This document shows, piece by piece, positions 37,201 to 48,483 of a DNA stretch of 64,000 nucleotides. The position numbers and the translations under genes are program-made. This stretch comes from Telopea speciosissima (lineage: Eukaryota; Streptophyta; Magnoliopsida; Proteales; Proteaceae). The notes under the pieces are model-generated. The model was given only the letters and a program-made list of their open reading frames with translations, did not search any database and was not told the DNA's origin. The stretch's first letter is position 1, and the number at the start of each line of letters is the position of its first letter. The stretch is taken from positions 55,317,378 to 55,381,377 of the forward strand of contig NC_057926.1 in NCBI RefSeq assembly GCF_018873765.1. Reading direction: 5' to 3'.

Positions 37201-37981
37201 ATAGTTGGGGAAAGCTCCATCGAAGACGAAACCCAACAGTGAGCAATTGCGAGACAGGATCAACCGGGCCATGGAATTTGGAAGGTTGCACATCCACGGG
37301 AAGATGAACCAGTTTGCAGTGATCATCATATGGATGAGAGTGATGGCGGGAACTGGGTGGTCGAGGTGGAGGTACATCTGCTACATCTGCAGGTATCACC
37401 TCAACTTTGCAGACTTCCTTGCGGTGGGGGACACCACCAACATGATGAGAATCATCATCATTTACTTCTGGATGAGGCCTGCATACTCTTAGTGTAAGGT
37501 TTGGGCTTATCACTTGAGCTGAAAGATAACTGAAAATGGGTGGCATAGTATAATTGTTGAAGAGGGCATTGCATTTGTCATTGTCGCTGTGCCAGTCTCG
37601 GGTGAACCTCCGATCACGAACTAATATGGTCTTGGTGGTGTAATCGATGCTTCGAACCTCATATGTACTTTCAGCATATTCCTCCCCGATATGGATAATT
37701 ACTGGTGTGGAATCATTTATACAGCGAATGACTTCGAGTCCGCAATGCCAGTTCGAGCTGTTGAAGAAGGGATAACTGATGCTTAAGTTTCCGCAGAATT
37801 GCTGGTACGGAGTACAATGATTATAATCTGAGAATTGATCTGCTCTAGCTGAGAGAAGAGGAAGGTGCATTAATAGAAGAAGTTCGAAGAAGAAGAGAAA
37901 GGCAAAAACTAACAAGGCATTGAAGGGCAAAGTACAGATCTTGTTAGAACCCCTCCTCCTCATCATCATCATCATCATCAT
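34204..37981 (-). CDS. LRK10L: LRK10L-type receptor-like kinase C, start in a run of seven ATG codons
   Basis: Exons: 37981-37108, 36878-36846, 35603-35358 and 35036-34204; phase 1 throughout; 661 residues if the first ATG is used. The reading frame upstream of 37981 has no ATG, so translation must begin within (ATG)7 at 37961-37981, followed by RRRGSNK and a hydrophobic signal peptide. The ectodomain has FCGNLSISYPFF and CHQCDKNGTVC. The mini-exon encodes HKIQTKIIVI. The glycine loop GDGGFG is intact, as are VAIK, HRDVKTSN and ADFGLCR. The protein stops at VMDIF, about 35 residues earlier than B; the next codons still resemble the lost tail (NKLIS, then PANYAKYTS), so the tail was cut by mutation after duplication. 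The intron before the mini-exon holds two foldbacks. Confidence 0.91.
36271..36451. repeat. Foldback element in an intron of receptor kinase C
   Basis: The left arm CACAACGCCAACTCAAAAGT...GCATATCACTATTC...GTCATAAATA pairs with the right arm TTTATGACATATCACC...AACAGTGATATATG...ATTTTTGAGCTGACATTGTG. Confidence 0.7.
36508..36679. repeat. Foldback element in an intron of receptor kinase C (second)
   Basis: Strong palindrome: CTCCTCTCAAGTTCCCTGTC at the left and the inverted CTGAGAGGAG at the right. Both arms contain GGTTCCTCTCATAGGG / CCCTATGAGAGGAACC and a TGACGAC / GTCGTCA pair. It lies 56 bp from the other foldback. A related single arm is seen at about 22830-22990. Confidence 0.8.
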
Positions 37982-38351
37982 CCCGGACGCACTAATAAAA
38001 CTCAAAACAAATCAAGTTGTTGGGAATCTCCAAAATCTTTTCCCTCTTTTTAAAGTCTATCCTTTTGCTTGGTTCTCACAAGTTAAGTCACCAAATTGTA
38101 CATTCATTTCCTTGGAATCCTTTCAACGGTTCGAACCCGCTTGACACGTCAATTGACTTTGACTAGAAACTTACAAGTTGGAAACATTTGTGTGGGTCCT
38201 ACCTGAAACAGATATAATAGAAAATGGGGATATTATATGTCACCACCTACTGGTTTCAATTGACCGAGAAGACTTGACTCTTGATAGTCTGGACTCTGGA
38301 CTCTTTGGCGATCTTCGGGGAAATTTATCCTCTAAAGTGCCGTGCACTGCA

Positions 38352-38538
38352 ATTTGGATCCTCTGCTGTCCAGCTGCCCGGTAAGACCGTGTTGTCAAGA
38401 CACGGTGAGATGTACAATGATCGCCTTACCTCAACTCGGACAAGGTGCTCGGGCAGGGATATGGCGGTCATTGTGCGTCTCGCTGTATCTTAGCAGCTCG
38501 ATCTTGTTGGGCAGCTCGACAATAGAGGATCTGGATCT
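38352..38538. repeat. Foldback element, GCCTTACC/GATAAGGC family, copy 2
   Basis: The arms contain GGATCCTCT and AGAGGATC near the ends. The centre has GATCGCCTTACC, GGTGCTCGGGCAGGGATATGG and GGTCATTG. It lies about 370 bp upstream of the gene C start codon, in its promoter region. Confidence 0.72.
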
Positions 38539-40173
38539 ACATTACACTTGAGAATCCAACCGTCCGCGAACCCAACATTTAAGAAAAATAAAAGAAAACG
38601 CCGCTTTTCATGTTTTTATTATTCAGTGTGGAGCCTTGGGAGGATGAAAATCCGATTTTGAATGATAAGTGTATTGTTTTTTCTCTTTCATGTATTTATT
38701 TCTTAGGTTGACAGACGAATAGTGCGGACTGATCAATACCAATACAGTCAAAAAGTAGGTTTTTTTTAGTAAACAAAAATGGCTTTTACTAAAATGAGGC
38801 CCCTTATGGACTGATATTGGCTATGTATCAATGGCGACCGATACTTGTGTCACTAGCATAGACTATAACCATGGGTGATACACATGTCATCACCTAAACA
38901 TACGTAAAGTATATGTTTGGGCAGGTGATCTGGTTTCAATTATTATAGTTGAGGACTATACTCCGAAGAAACCGCTGCTACACCACCGAAAGGAAGAGAA
39001 GAAATGTAATTAAGTTTAAAGGAAGAAGAAAGTTGTTTGGTCACTTGGACCCTGCATCAGCATAGGGCCAAGTGAGGGGATGTGGATGGACATACGTTAA
39101 GAGTTAGTTTAATTTTGTGGGGGTGGGGGGGATTTTTTTCTTGGCCTAATTTTAAAAAGGGTTTCCTTTATGCCTTTGCCTTGTGAAGTATAACACTTCA
39201 TTATGTACCATGTGGCAATACATGGGTTGTTAATTCATGTGCTAGAGGATCTAACAAGCATTTCATGGGCACAATTTCAACTTAAAATGAGTAAAGGAAA
39301 TAGCTAAATTTGTAAAAGATGTTATTTTATATTTTATATTCATCTCCATTTAATGGTATTTTAATAATTTATCTAAAACTTTATCTCATAGTTTGAGCAG
39401 CATGACTTACTCTGAATTAAAATTTTTCCATTGAGATTATTTGTGGGTCCTCTATCACATGGAGCTTTTATAATCATAATTGTAACTCATTAAAATCTTT
39501 TATCAAATTTGATACTTTTGGTTTTCACGTGGAATATTTGTTCTCCTTTTCAAATGTTAAAGTATTGAGTCAATTATCACTTTAGTCCCATACTCCTATC
39601 ACTTCCCCTACCGCTGCTCTGTAACCGTCTTAAGGATTAAGAAATAAGGAAATCTAGCTCAAATCCTCAATATTGGAAACTTCTTTGTCAAGTGAAACCC
39701 TAGATAACTTGCTCCATTATTCATATTATTCTCATCCATGTAATCTCCGCAACCAATTTGGATCCTCTGCAAGATATACCATCTCATTCATCTCCTCTCT
39801 TAACAATGGTAGAGGCACATCGTCACCATAATAGGATTTGTTATTGTGATTTATATTCTTATTTCTTTTTGTTATTTTCTACTGTTCTGTTTTCTCAAAT
39901 TTGGTACTGTCCTGATTTCCAAACCTCAACTTTTGCCATTTTGGCAAACTCTGTTAAGCATAAAATTTAACATATAAGCAAGGTAAATTTAGGCTCCCAT
40001 TGTATCTACCATGTGGAAAATGATTTGAGTCATCGTGATAAGCTAATCAAGAGGGACTCTGTTCTGATTAATTTCTCCAACTTTTACAGACTAAATGAAA
40101 ACTGAAGAGAGAACGAAATTTATGCCAAACTCGTGTACACAACGGTTATGGAGTCTTTGAATGGACCGGCCAA
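38539..40173. other. Intergenic between receptor kinases C and D
   Basis: AT-rich spacer with a G-rich run at about 39117-39131. The last 60 bases (from about 40110) match the sequence downstream of gene E and mark one end of the D/E duplication. No gene is seen. Confidence 0.5.
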
Positions 40174-42686
40174 CTAATTGCTCACTCCCTTATCGTTGAA
40201 AGAATTGGGTGGAGCCGCCGGTGGTGTCCGCAGCGGTGGCGGCGGTGTATTATTATTATTCTTATTCTTGGAGGGCCCTTCTACTGCATAATCCATGGGA
40301 ATATCGATTACCTCTGCTGACCCTTGTCCCCCATCCATCGCATTCTTGTAGTCCTCACTCTCTATTCCTTTCAACACCTCCAACACCTCATCCATGGAAG
40401 GCCTCAACTCCTTCTCTTTTTGCAGACACCTAAAAGCTAAAGCCGCCACCGATGTCATCTTCCCCTTCACTGTAACATCAGTGTCATATCCGAGACATGG
40501 GTCGACCAGCTCGTGCACAGCTCGATTCTGAATCTTTTTGATTGCTAAATTAGCCAAATTAATATCATGATAATCCCTAGTGATATCTACAGCAGGTTTT
40601 GATGATATGAGCTCAATCAAAACCACCCCAAAGCTGTACACATCGCTCTTTTCTGTAAGCCTGTAGCACTGGCGATACTCTGGATCAACGTAGCCTGGAG
40701 TACCCTGTGGAGCAGTGGAGACGTGGGTGACATCGTTTGGGTAAAGACGGGACAACCCGAAATCTGCAACTTTGACATGGAAATTTTTGCATAGGAGGAT
40801 GTTGTTAGTCTTCACGTCACGGTGTATGATATCAGAAGCGTGGAGGTATGAGAGTGCTTGAGCCGTCTCTATGGCGATGCTCATACGGGTAGGCCATGGG
40901 AGTGAACCAGACTCTGCTCTGTCACCGTGGAGATGATCGGCGACGGTTCCGTTGGAGATGAATTCGTATACGAGAAGGAGTTCACGGCTGTGACGTGAAG
41001 TGCAGCCGTAGAGCGTGACGAGGTTCTGGTGACGCAAACGGGCAAGGATTCCGATTTCATTCATGAACTGCTCGACGCGCTTGCAACTGTTCTCATAGAG
41101 GCGTTTCACTGCAACCTCTCGCCCGTCCCGTAGCTTCCCTGTTTGCGCAAGTTGAAAACAGGGGGTGGGTTCATCAAATTTCCAATATATCATGGGAAGA
41201 AGACAGGGGAAGGATGACTCGCGCTGTTCTTGCATAGTGCTTACCATAGTATACAGTGCCAAATCCTCCATCGCCGAGTTCTTGATTGGAATTGAAATTA
41301 TTAGTTGCTTCTTCGAGCTCTTCGTAGGTGAAGACAGGGACTCCGTAGTGAGAATAGGAAGCGATGCTTGCAGAGAGTGGGGTTAAAGAAGGAGACAAGC
41401 TTCTGGTCTTGAAAAGGGGAAAGAGGGCTCCCTTCCGGCGGCGGTAATATATGAGGAAGAAAACTAAGCATATTAGGACGATACCCCCAACTCCTAATGT
41501 GACGCCTGAAAATGGAGGACAGAGCTCAGAGATTATTTGATTGACACCAATTCGAACTTCATAATTCAAAGAGAGAGGAAATTAAGGATAATCCATTAAC
41601 ACAGATACAGATAATAAAACCTATTTTAATTTTCGTTTTTGCCTTGTCCTTGTAGTTACTCTTGTTTCCTGCAACCAAAATAAATAAAAAATATGCCACT
41701 AGTTTAGGCATCATTGATGATTGGAGTTATATAATCATAATAAGCAAAAACTGCAGTCTTAAGTCGACAACCAAAATCCCCATGATTTATATCATGATGA
41801 AAAAAAGAATCAAACTAACGACCATTCAGAAAAAGAAATAACTTTCTACAGTTCGTTCTACAGTACCATTTTGTGGATTTTGATCACCGTGATTCGTGGC
41901 CGTACAAAAGAAACGTCCTTTGTTCTGTATCTGTTCGAGACAGGGTGTACCTTCACACCCTTTACAGTCAAGGGGAAGTTCCCATTGAAGACGAAACCCG
42001 TCAGACAACCGATTCAAGAGGCCGGGATCCTTCCCAGAAAAATCCACGGGAAACTCAATCATTTTGCAGGCAGACGAAGATGGAGATGGAGTTTTCAGGA
42101 AATCGAAACTGGATGAGAAATGAAGATCATAGGCTCCGCAGCGTTTGACACCCGAATATTCGTGACCTTCATCTTTTTCTGTTTCGGAGATACTAAGATT
42201 GGCCTTGCATATTCCAAAGTAAAGAAAGGGGGTTTTCAGTTGGAAGGTAAGATTCCCGGAAATTCGTGGGATGGTGAAGCTGTAGAGTTCATCGCACCTG
42301 TTCTGTTCTATGAGTTCTGAGAAATTTTGGTCATGAATGAAAATCATCTTTTCCTTGTAGTGGATGTTTTTAACCTCCAAACTGTCCTCCTCTGGATCTT
42401 TTGTAGTAGAGTTGATAAATAGTTGTGTTGAGTTGTCAAAACAATGGATAACGCCTAACCCACATTCTTCCTTTGGGTGTATGGAGAAGGGGTAACTGAT
42501 GTTCAATTTCCCACAATTGGAGCGGAAGGGAGCACAACGTTGGATCAAAAGGTATTCTTCTTCATCAACTGATGATCCGAGTGAAAGCTGCGACACAATT
42601 AGAAAGAAGAAGAAGACGAAAGGAAAAGCAAGCCGAACAAACGAAGCATGCATATGGGAAAACAATATTAATGAAGGAGAACCCAT
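40174..42686 (-). CDS. LRK10L: LRK10L-type receptor-like kinase D
   Basis: Exons: 42686-41867, 41668-41621, 41505-41245 and 41138-40174; phase 1; 697 residues starting MGSPSLILFS, with a hydrophobic signal peptide. The ectodomain starts QRCAPFRSNCGKLNISYPF; its C-terminal Cys cluster CKGCEGTPC is shorter than in F and G. The mini-exon is the longest of the array (48 bp) and encodes the basic NKSNYKDKAKTKIKI before the transmembrane helix GVGGIVLICLVFFLIYYRRR. The kinase core is complete: [35 protein letters not shown]. It ends in a Pro- and Asn-rich tail. It is the closest relative of gene E; the two share promoter sequence as well. Confidence 0.93.
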
Positions 42687-43390
42687 CGATCCTACATAGT
42701 ACTACTACTACTACTACCGCTTAATTTACAATCGATTGAAAACCAAGATCATCATCAGCGTGATCATCCCACAAACTACGTATGTAATCCTGTTATGTTG
42801 TTGGTTACTACTAGTCCAATATTCTAACCATCGCCACTGCCAAGATGAAGGAAGGACCACTTGACGCGCCATGAATGATCAATCGTCCCAGCAGAGCAGA
42901 AGTTTCCTCCACACCTTTCCAGTTGACCACCAAGACTTAAGACTCTCGAGTCTTCTCTCTACAAAATAATATCTCTTCTCATCCATTTGGACTTGGCTAA
43001 CGTTACATTGAAAAGTCATCAGCAGCCTTGGGCTTCTTGTCTGAAACGTCTCGCCTGCCTGAGGTGGGACATTTTCTTGGTGAGGAACAGTAGGTAGAGC
43101 TTATTATTCTTGTAATGGAGGATTAATAATTAGGAACTGGTAGTGAAAAATTATACGTCTCATATACTCTTTTTAATACGGTTGATTTCATTCGCTGTTG
43201 GACTAAGCTGAGTGATTAGATGGAAGTAACAGTCAAAAGTCTGAATTATTATATGGTGGAGTGAAAGAAGGTGCAGACGACACAAGAAAAGGAAAAACGC
43301 GTGGATTGTAATGTCGAAAATTGGTAGTGGTGGAGCCATAGATGGAGACGTCGGTCTTTATCTTCACCTCCCCTTGAATTTTTTGAGATT
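42687..43390 (-). promoter_or_regulatory. Upstream region of D, duplicated at E
   Basis: Blocks such as CATTTGGACTTGGCTAACGT, AAGTCATCAGCAGCCTTGGG and GAAAGAAGGTGCAGAC occur in the same order upstream of gene E (about 52690-53060), so the promoter was copied with the gene. An ATAC/TACT trinucleotide run lies just before the start (42697-42719). Confidence 0.7.
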
Positions 43391-43542
43391 TTTCTATTTT
43401 TTGAGTTCTGGGGTCTACTGGGTAATCCAACCATAGGGATGGAAAGAACGTGTCAAATTATGGCAGGTGGAATATGTGCCATGTCGCAGATGGGTTTACC
43501 ACGTGGCTATAATAGCCACTCGTTTTTACAAACGCGTAAGGG

Positions 43543-43570
43543 GTTTTTTTTTTTTTTTTTTTTGGCACAT
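43543..43570. repeat. Micro-insertion of poly(T) with 12-bp direct repeats
   Basis: About 20 T followed by GGCACAT, between AACGCGTAAGGG at 43531-43542 and again at 43571-43582. Read on the minus strand this is ATGTGCC plus a poly(A) tail. Confidence 0.6.
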
Positions 43571-43626
43571 AACGCGTAAGGGTTTGAATCGCCAAGATTG
43601 GATTTGAATTTAGATTATAAATCTTT

Positions 43627-45584
43627 GGGTAAATTACAGTGCCATCCCCTAAGGTTTGTATAAATTACAGCACAATCCCCTGTGTTTTCAAATTATACAA
43701 CTACACCTCCTCAGTTGACGATAAATGGATGGTGTTAACTTATATATTTTATATACCAATTTTGCCCTCGTCTATTATGTTGTTTAAACTTAGTGGAAAT
43801 TCCATCTTTACCCTGATGTAAGATTATAACCCAAACCCTTTTACCGTTTTCTTCCCCAAATGTGAAGTTGCCTCCATCGCTGGCCTGCAAATCCATCACT
43901 GACATGCAACTGCAACTCCATCGCTGACCTGCAAATCCAAATGTGAAGTTGCCTCCATACCCATTGGTGAACTACAACTCCATCGTACAGGTATACATCT
44001 ATTTTTCTCTCTCATCTATTCTCCCTCTATGCTTACTCTCTCCGATTTTTTTTCGTTTCTCTCAGTCATGTGCTATTAACCCTAAAAAAATCTGTTCCAA
44101 AACAAGCAGGTCAAAACTCAAAACTAGAGAAATAAACTTCTCTCGATCATCTCTAGCTATCTAGTTAGTTAATAATTTTCTTCTAACTAGCTCTAATAAA
44201 TTAAGGGGTTTAATTGATTTGAGGTTGCAGGGCTGCAAGGTGTGGAAAGAGTTGCAGACTGAGATGGATTAACTACCTAAGACCAGAGCTGAAAAGGGGT
44301 TCTTTTTCTGAACAAGAAGAAAGAACCATCACTGATGTTCATAGAATTCTAGGCAACAGGTTTGTTTGTGTGATCAAATTCTTTAAAATCCCAACCCATC
44401 AAATTTCTCAGCATTTCCGATTTCTCATCAGATGAAGTTCCTTAATTTATTTATTTTTCACAGATGGGCCCAGATAGCTAAGCATCTACCAAGAAGAACA
44501 GATAATGAGGTGAAGAATTTCTGGAACTCATGCATTAAGAAAAAGCTGATTGCACAAGGATTGGATCCAAAAACTCACAATCTCCTCCCTTCTTATCAGT
44601 TTATCAACAATAAAAATAACAATGCATGCAATAATCTTCATATCTACCAAGAACCCACTTCAATTTTCTCAGTAAATTCATAAATGAGAGATGGACCAAT
44701 GAACACAAGTTCACTTTTTATCACATTGCCACCACCACCACCTCCTCCCTCCTCCTCATCCATCTTTTGCATATACTGCTTCTACTCAAATTCATACTCC
44801 ATTTCATGAAACCATGACAATTATTAATCCCTCCTATGAACACCAAAATCCCAATCTTGCTTGGAATGTTAAAGGCCAAAACTTGCAGGTTTCTTTTGAT
44901 TTTGCTAGTCGATCTTCTATTGATCAGAGTATACCCATCTCCTCATCTCCAATAATTCCATCCGGGTTTGGGTTTTTAGATGAGAATCTCATGTGGGGTG
45001 CTTGTGGTGTTGAACCCTTTGAGCCTCCAAGGCAGGAAGAGATGCAACCATTACAGCAAGAAAAGAGAGCCTAGGAGGTATATGAAGCTGAGTTCGATGA
45101 AACCAATTATTAATCCCTCCTATTAATATTGCGGGAACCTAAATATTAAAACTCCAGATCTGACCATCAGAACTTGATCAGAGTGTGTGGAGTTGCTCCT
45201 ACCTACTAGAGTGACCTTCGGCGTAGGTTGTCGTCGTAGGTTGCAGATCTCGATGATGGCTTTCCAACGTCGCAGTTCTCAAAGATGGATTCACGTCTCT
45301 ACGGTGGTCGCACACTTCTCAAATCGTGTAGCAGGAATGGGGTGGCGATGAACCCTCCCTGTATACATCACCCTCTTCTGAAGTTGCAGAGAACCAGAAC
45401 GGGGAGGGAAGCTCCTTAGTTCGAGTAACAGGGTAAATTAGTCATTTTAGGTCATGAATTACTATCTCCGTACAACATAACGGGAATGATATAACGGAAT
45501 GGGGCAGACTGTAACAAATCATCAAAACTGAGGGGGTATAGCTGTATAATTTGGAAACACAGGGGGTCGCACTGTAATTTTTCC
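43627..45584. mobile_element. Pack-MULE carrying an R2R3-MYB fragment
   Basis: The left end GGGTAAATTACAGTGCCATC is inverted at the right (reverse complement GGAAAAATTACAGTGCGACC). Inside, both ends share CCCCTGTGTTT and AAATTATAC. The left arm holds the terminal motif twice (43627 and about 43662). Perfect 9-bp direct repeats TAAATCTTT flank it at 43618-43626 and 45585-45593. No transposase is seen. The cargo is a MYB gene piece (44231-45077), with short repeated stretches (ACTCCATCGCTGACCTGC) on its left. Confidence 0.88.
44231..45077 (+). pseudogene. R2R3-MYB transcription factor fragment (MYB26/67/103-like), captured in the Pack-MULE
   Basis: An exon at about 44231-44359 reads [20 protein letters not shown] and then [20 protein letters not shown]. 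After an intron with a good donor and acceptor, an exon from 44464 reads [20 protein letters not shown] and [20 protein letters not shown]. That is the end of the R2 repeat plus all of R3, in the style of secondary-wall MYBs. The first MYB exon is absent, so there is no start codon or complete R2. The usual LQRCGK is one base short (GGCTGCAAGGTGTGG). The frame stops at 44683, and tail-like sequence (44814-45074, WNVKGQNLQ, FGFLDENLMWG) continues in another frame. It cannot make a normal MYB protein. Confidence 0.85.
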
Positions 45585-45776
45585 TAAATCTTTCTATCTG
45601 ATTGGCTAGTATCATTGCTGTAGATGGGAGTTGAATGTGATCAAATGGAGATCCAATGATTTGTATTGATCAATCCAAAGTCTGATCTATGGCTGAGATT
45701 AGACATTTTAGATTTGTTAAGCACATGCTTTCACCAGAAGGTCTCAAGTACAAGTCTTCTCCTGGTTGTTACTTTC

Positions 45777-45968
45777 CGAGTCCGGATCCTCTACTCCCGC
45801 CTGCACCTACTTTTGTGTGCGCCCTACACACAATAGGGCACGCAAAGACCGCCTTACCCATGCCCGAGCGCCTTGCCTGAACGGGGATAAGGCAGTCTTT
45901 GCCCGCCTCGTTGTGTGTAGGGCGCACATGGAAGTAGGGGCAGGAGGAAGTAGAGGATGTCGATTCGT
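45777..45968. repeat. Foldback element, GCCTTACC/GATAAGGC family, copy 3
   Basis: The longest and best-preserved copy. The left arm has GATCCTCTACTCCCGCCTGC and GTGTGCGCCCTACACACAAT; the right arm has the inverted TTGTGTGTAGGGCGCACATG and GTAGAGGATGTCG. The centre has ACCGCCTTACCC, GAGCGCCTTGCC and GGATAAGGCAGTC. It lies just outside the right end of the Pack-MULE. Confidence 0.82.
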
Positions 45969-45989
45969 TACCTTCCCCCCTCCCCAGTT

Positions 45990-47689
45990 CCCCCCCCCCC
46001 CACATGCATTTTGAGTACATTTAAGTAGTGCTAGTTGCATTGTCGTGGCCTCATCCGATTGGGTGGATCAGAATCTTCATCTAACGACCATGTCTCAACC
46101 GTGATATCTGATGACAATCGTGCGGCTATTATTACAGGCATTTTAAAACGCATTTTCTTCGTGTTCCATCGATGTGTAGGAATCTTAAAAGATTCTTTTT
46201 TAAGCCTGGTTATTGGCCGAACTTCTCTAGGGCTTTCTGGAGGCTATATAACTCCGAATTAGGCTTGTGAGATGTTGATTTCAATTAATTTTTTGACAGG
46301 AAGACGCTGGTGCTCTCTGCAAAACTCTTTGGTAACTCCAGAAGAAGATATTTGCACCCAGAAGTCGGATTTTCTCCATTATGCATTGATTTGGTGTTGA
46401 AATCGAAGTGGAGACTTCCTTGATGTTCTAAGCTTCTGGCAGGAGTGGAATGCACTTGACGAAGCCCAAGTGAGTTATTTTTCTCTTGTCCTCAATGTGT
46501 TAGATGTATTGTCTAGAAGAGTGAGATTGTGTGACATTGAATGTGTTTGGGTGAGGGATAATTTGTAAGTCACTGTGGGCATGCTAAATGTTTGATAAAT
46601 TGTCACAGTTGACATTGGTGAATCGTAGGGTATTCTATAAACCCTTTTTATTCTTGTTTTGTATTGTTCTGTTTTCTAAGGAGTATAAAGACACAGGCAT
46701 CTGATAAGACCTCAGTGGAAGGCAATCTGTAAATCTCAGTGAGGAGTTACTGAGATTAGCCCAGTGAGCAGTCTGTGGATGTAGGCACATTGTCGAACCA
46801 CGTAAACTAATTGTGTACTGTGGATATCTCTTTTGCATAGAAGTGCTTGTGTGTAGGGTGGTTGAGCACGTTCGGTAGACTCATTTTCCTATTGTGTTTT
46901 ATGTTGCTGGGAAGAGGAGTAGATATGCTGTTGAATATGCATGTGTCTAGAACTACTACCAATGAAAGAATTGTCCATCTAATCCAGAAAGAAAAGTTTG
47001 GTTAGCATTGATTCTTCCCTCCCCTCTCAATGTCTGGGAACTTCACACTTGGTTTTGTTACAGCGTTTCCTAGTACATTTTGCTTGTGAGATGTGAATTA
47101 GCTTGATGGGGTTTCTTCGCATCCAATTTCTAGGCTGGTAGCTAGGAATCCAAATGTAAGAAAAAGATTTTTTACAAACATTGGTTTCTTACACACACAC
47201 ACACACATTTATTTTTGTCAAAAGATTTCTTAAACATAGAGGATGGTTGTTGTACAATGTAAGGTATGGTGTATGAGGCACTGCCAATAATGGTTTATCA
47301 TTTTCGAATTGTCTCCTTGCTCTATGTTATCGTTTTCAAATTAATAAAGGTAATGTGTTCCTTTTGGTTTGGGAGAAACTTGCTTTAAAGTGAAAACCCA
47401 AATTAAGTTCTGTAATTCTTATCTGCGCTTTGAATTTTCATCCTCACCTAAATGAAGAAATAAAAATTAATTAGATAATCTGAAAGTAACATAGAAACAT
47501 GTTCTCGAGAAGGGCAAACATTTTTTCAGTACAATTTTGAATGTGTTTGTTGTATTAATTTATTTGAGAGCTTTGATTTCTAGAAGATGGTTTTCATGTC
47601 TTAGTTATGAATTGTTAGTCTCGATTTGCCGAGAGAAAATAAAAAAGACAATGGAAGAGGGCTGAAAAGAGTTCTGCTCTTCCGCTGAA
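45990..47689. other. Intergenic; possible decayed LTR-like or transcript-derived sequence
   Basis: A TATA-like CTATATAACTCC at about 46244 is followed by sequence with no coding motif. AGTATAAAGACACAGG (46681-46696) and GTCGAACCACGTAAA (46792-46806) are reminiscent of plant LTR R/U5 regions, but I found no matching second copy or target duplication. No gene is supported. Confidence 0.25.
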
Positions 47690-47846
47690 AAAGAATTCTC
47701 TAGCGAGCGTGCCCCGTCCACTGAGTGCCCAGTGTCGTGATGTGTGCCTATGTGGGCCCGATGCACATCCAGCCAACCTAGCCATTGGATGCCTCACTGG
47801 GCACTCCCTGGGCGATGGGCTCGCTTGAGAGGAGCTGGATCCTATG
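47690..47846. repeat. Foldback element
   Basis: The left arm CTCTAGCGAGCGTGCCCCG, ACTGAGTGCCCAGTG and GTGGGCCC pair with GGGCTCGCTTGAGAG, CACTGGGCACTCCCTGGGC and GCCCGATGCACATCC on the right. Confidence 0.65.
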
Positions 47847-47984
47847 GTTCCTAAACCTGTACGTTGGATCGTACAAAATTACCACTCAACCCCTAATGAA
47901 CTAAAAAATCCCATTCAGTTCAAGGCTCTTATTGACCCTGCACTAGTGCAGACACTACATGACCAGATAGCAACATCTTACAAC

Positions 47985-48142
47985 AACAAATGGATCTTTA
48001 TCTTCTCAATTTTGGTGCACCTAAATGTGCATCGAACAATGCACCACACTTGAGAGGATAAAAACCCACTCTCAAGTGGTGTGGTGCACCGTCCAACCTT
48101 AATCCAACTAAATGGGCTCCTCTACAAGGATCCTTGAGAAGA
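47985..48142. repeat. Foldback element
   Basis: The tight core hairpin is ATGCACCACACTTGAGAG / CTCTCAAGTGGTGTGGTGCA with a 12-base loop. Weaker pairing continues outward to ATCTTTATCTTCTC and GGATCCTTGAGAAG. Confidence 0.7.
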
Positions 48143-48467
48143 CAAAATATTAATATTAACTAAAAAAAATGAACACAACACAATAATTACAAATTAACTG
48201 GGGTCTGCTACATGTATCATCGCCCTCCAATAAACTTTATTCGACATCATACTTCAGAGAAGATTCAAACTATGCATGTCTTTCCTCATTACTTCCCCAA
48301 GGGTCATTTTAGACTTGCCCCTTGTTCTTTTATAAGTACCTTCAATTTGAATCAAGTCATTCCTCCAAAGTGGGGCATCCGAAGGCCTCCCATTGAACAT
48401 GTTCATGCCACCTCAAACACCACTTAGTTTGTATAAGACAAGTTAACTATAAATTATACGGTATATG
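48143..48467. other. Intergenic, no gene recognised
   Basis: Short AT-rich spacer; nothing seen. Confidence 0.4.
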
Positions 48468-48483
48468 AAGACGAGAGGGAAAC

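Noticed and set aside
37982-38005. N-terminal extension SFISASG of receptor kinase C
   Set aside because: The codon at 38003-38005 is TTG on the minus strand, so the frame upstream of the (ATG)7 run has no start codon.
41871-42699. Plus-strand ORFs antisense to receptor kinase exons (for example 41873-42148, 14778-15071)
   Set aside because: They are shadows of conserved minus-strand coding exons with no motif of their own.
45990-47000. Second LTR element
   Set aside because: TATA-like and U5-like strings are present, but no paired copy, ends or target duplication could be found.
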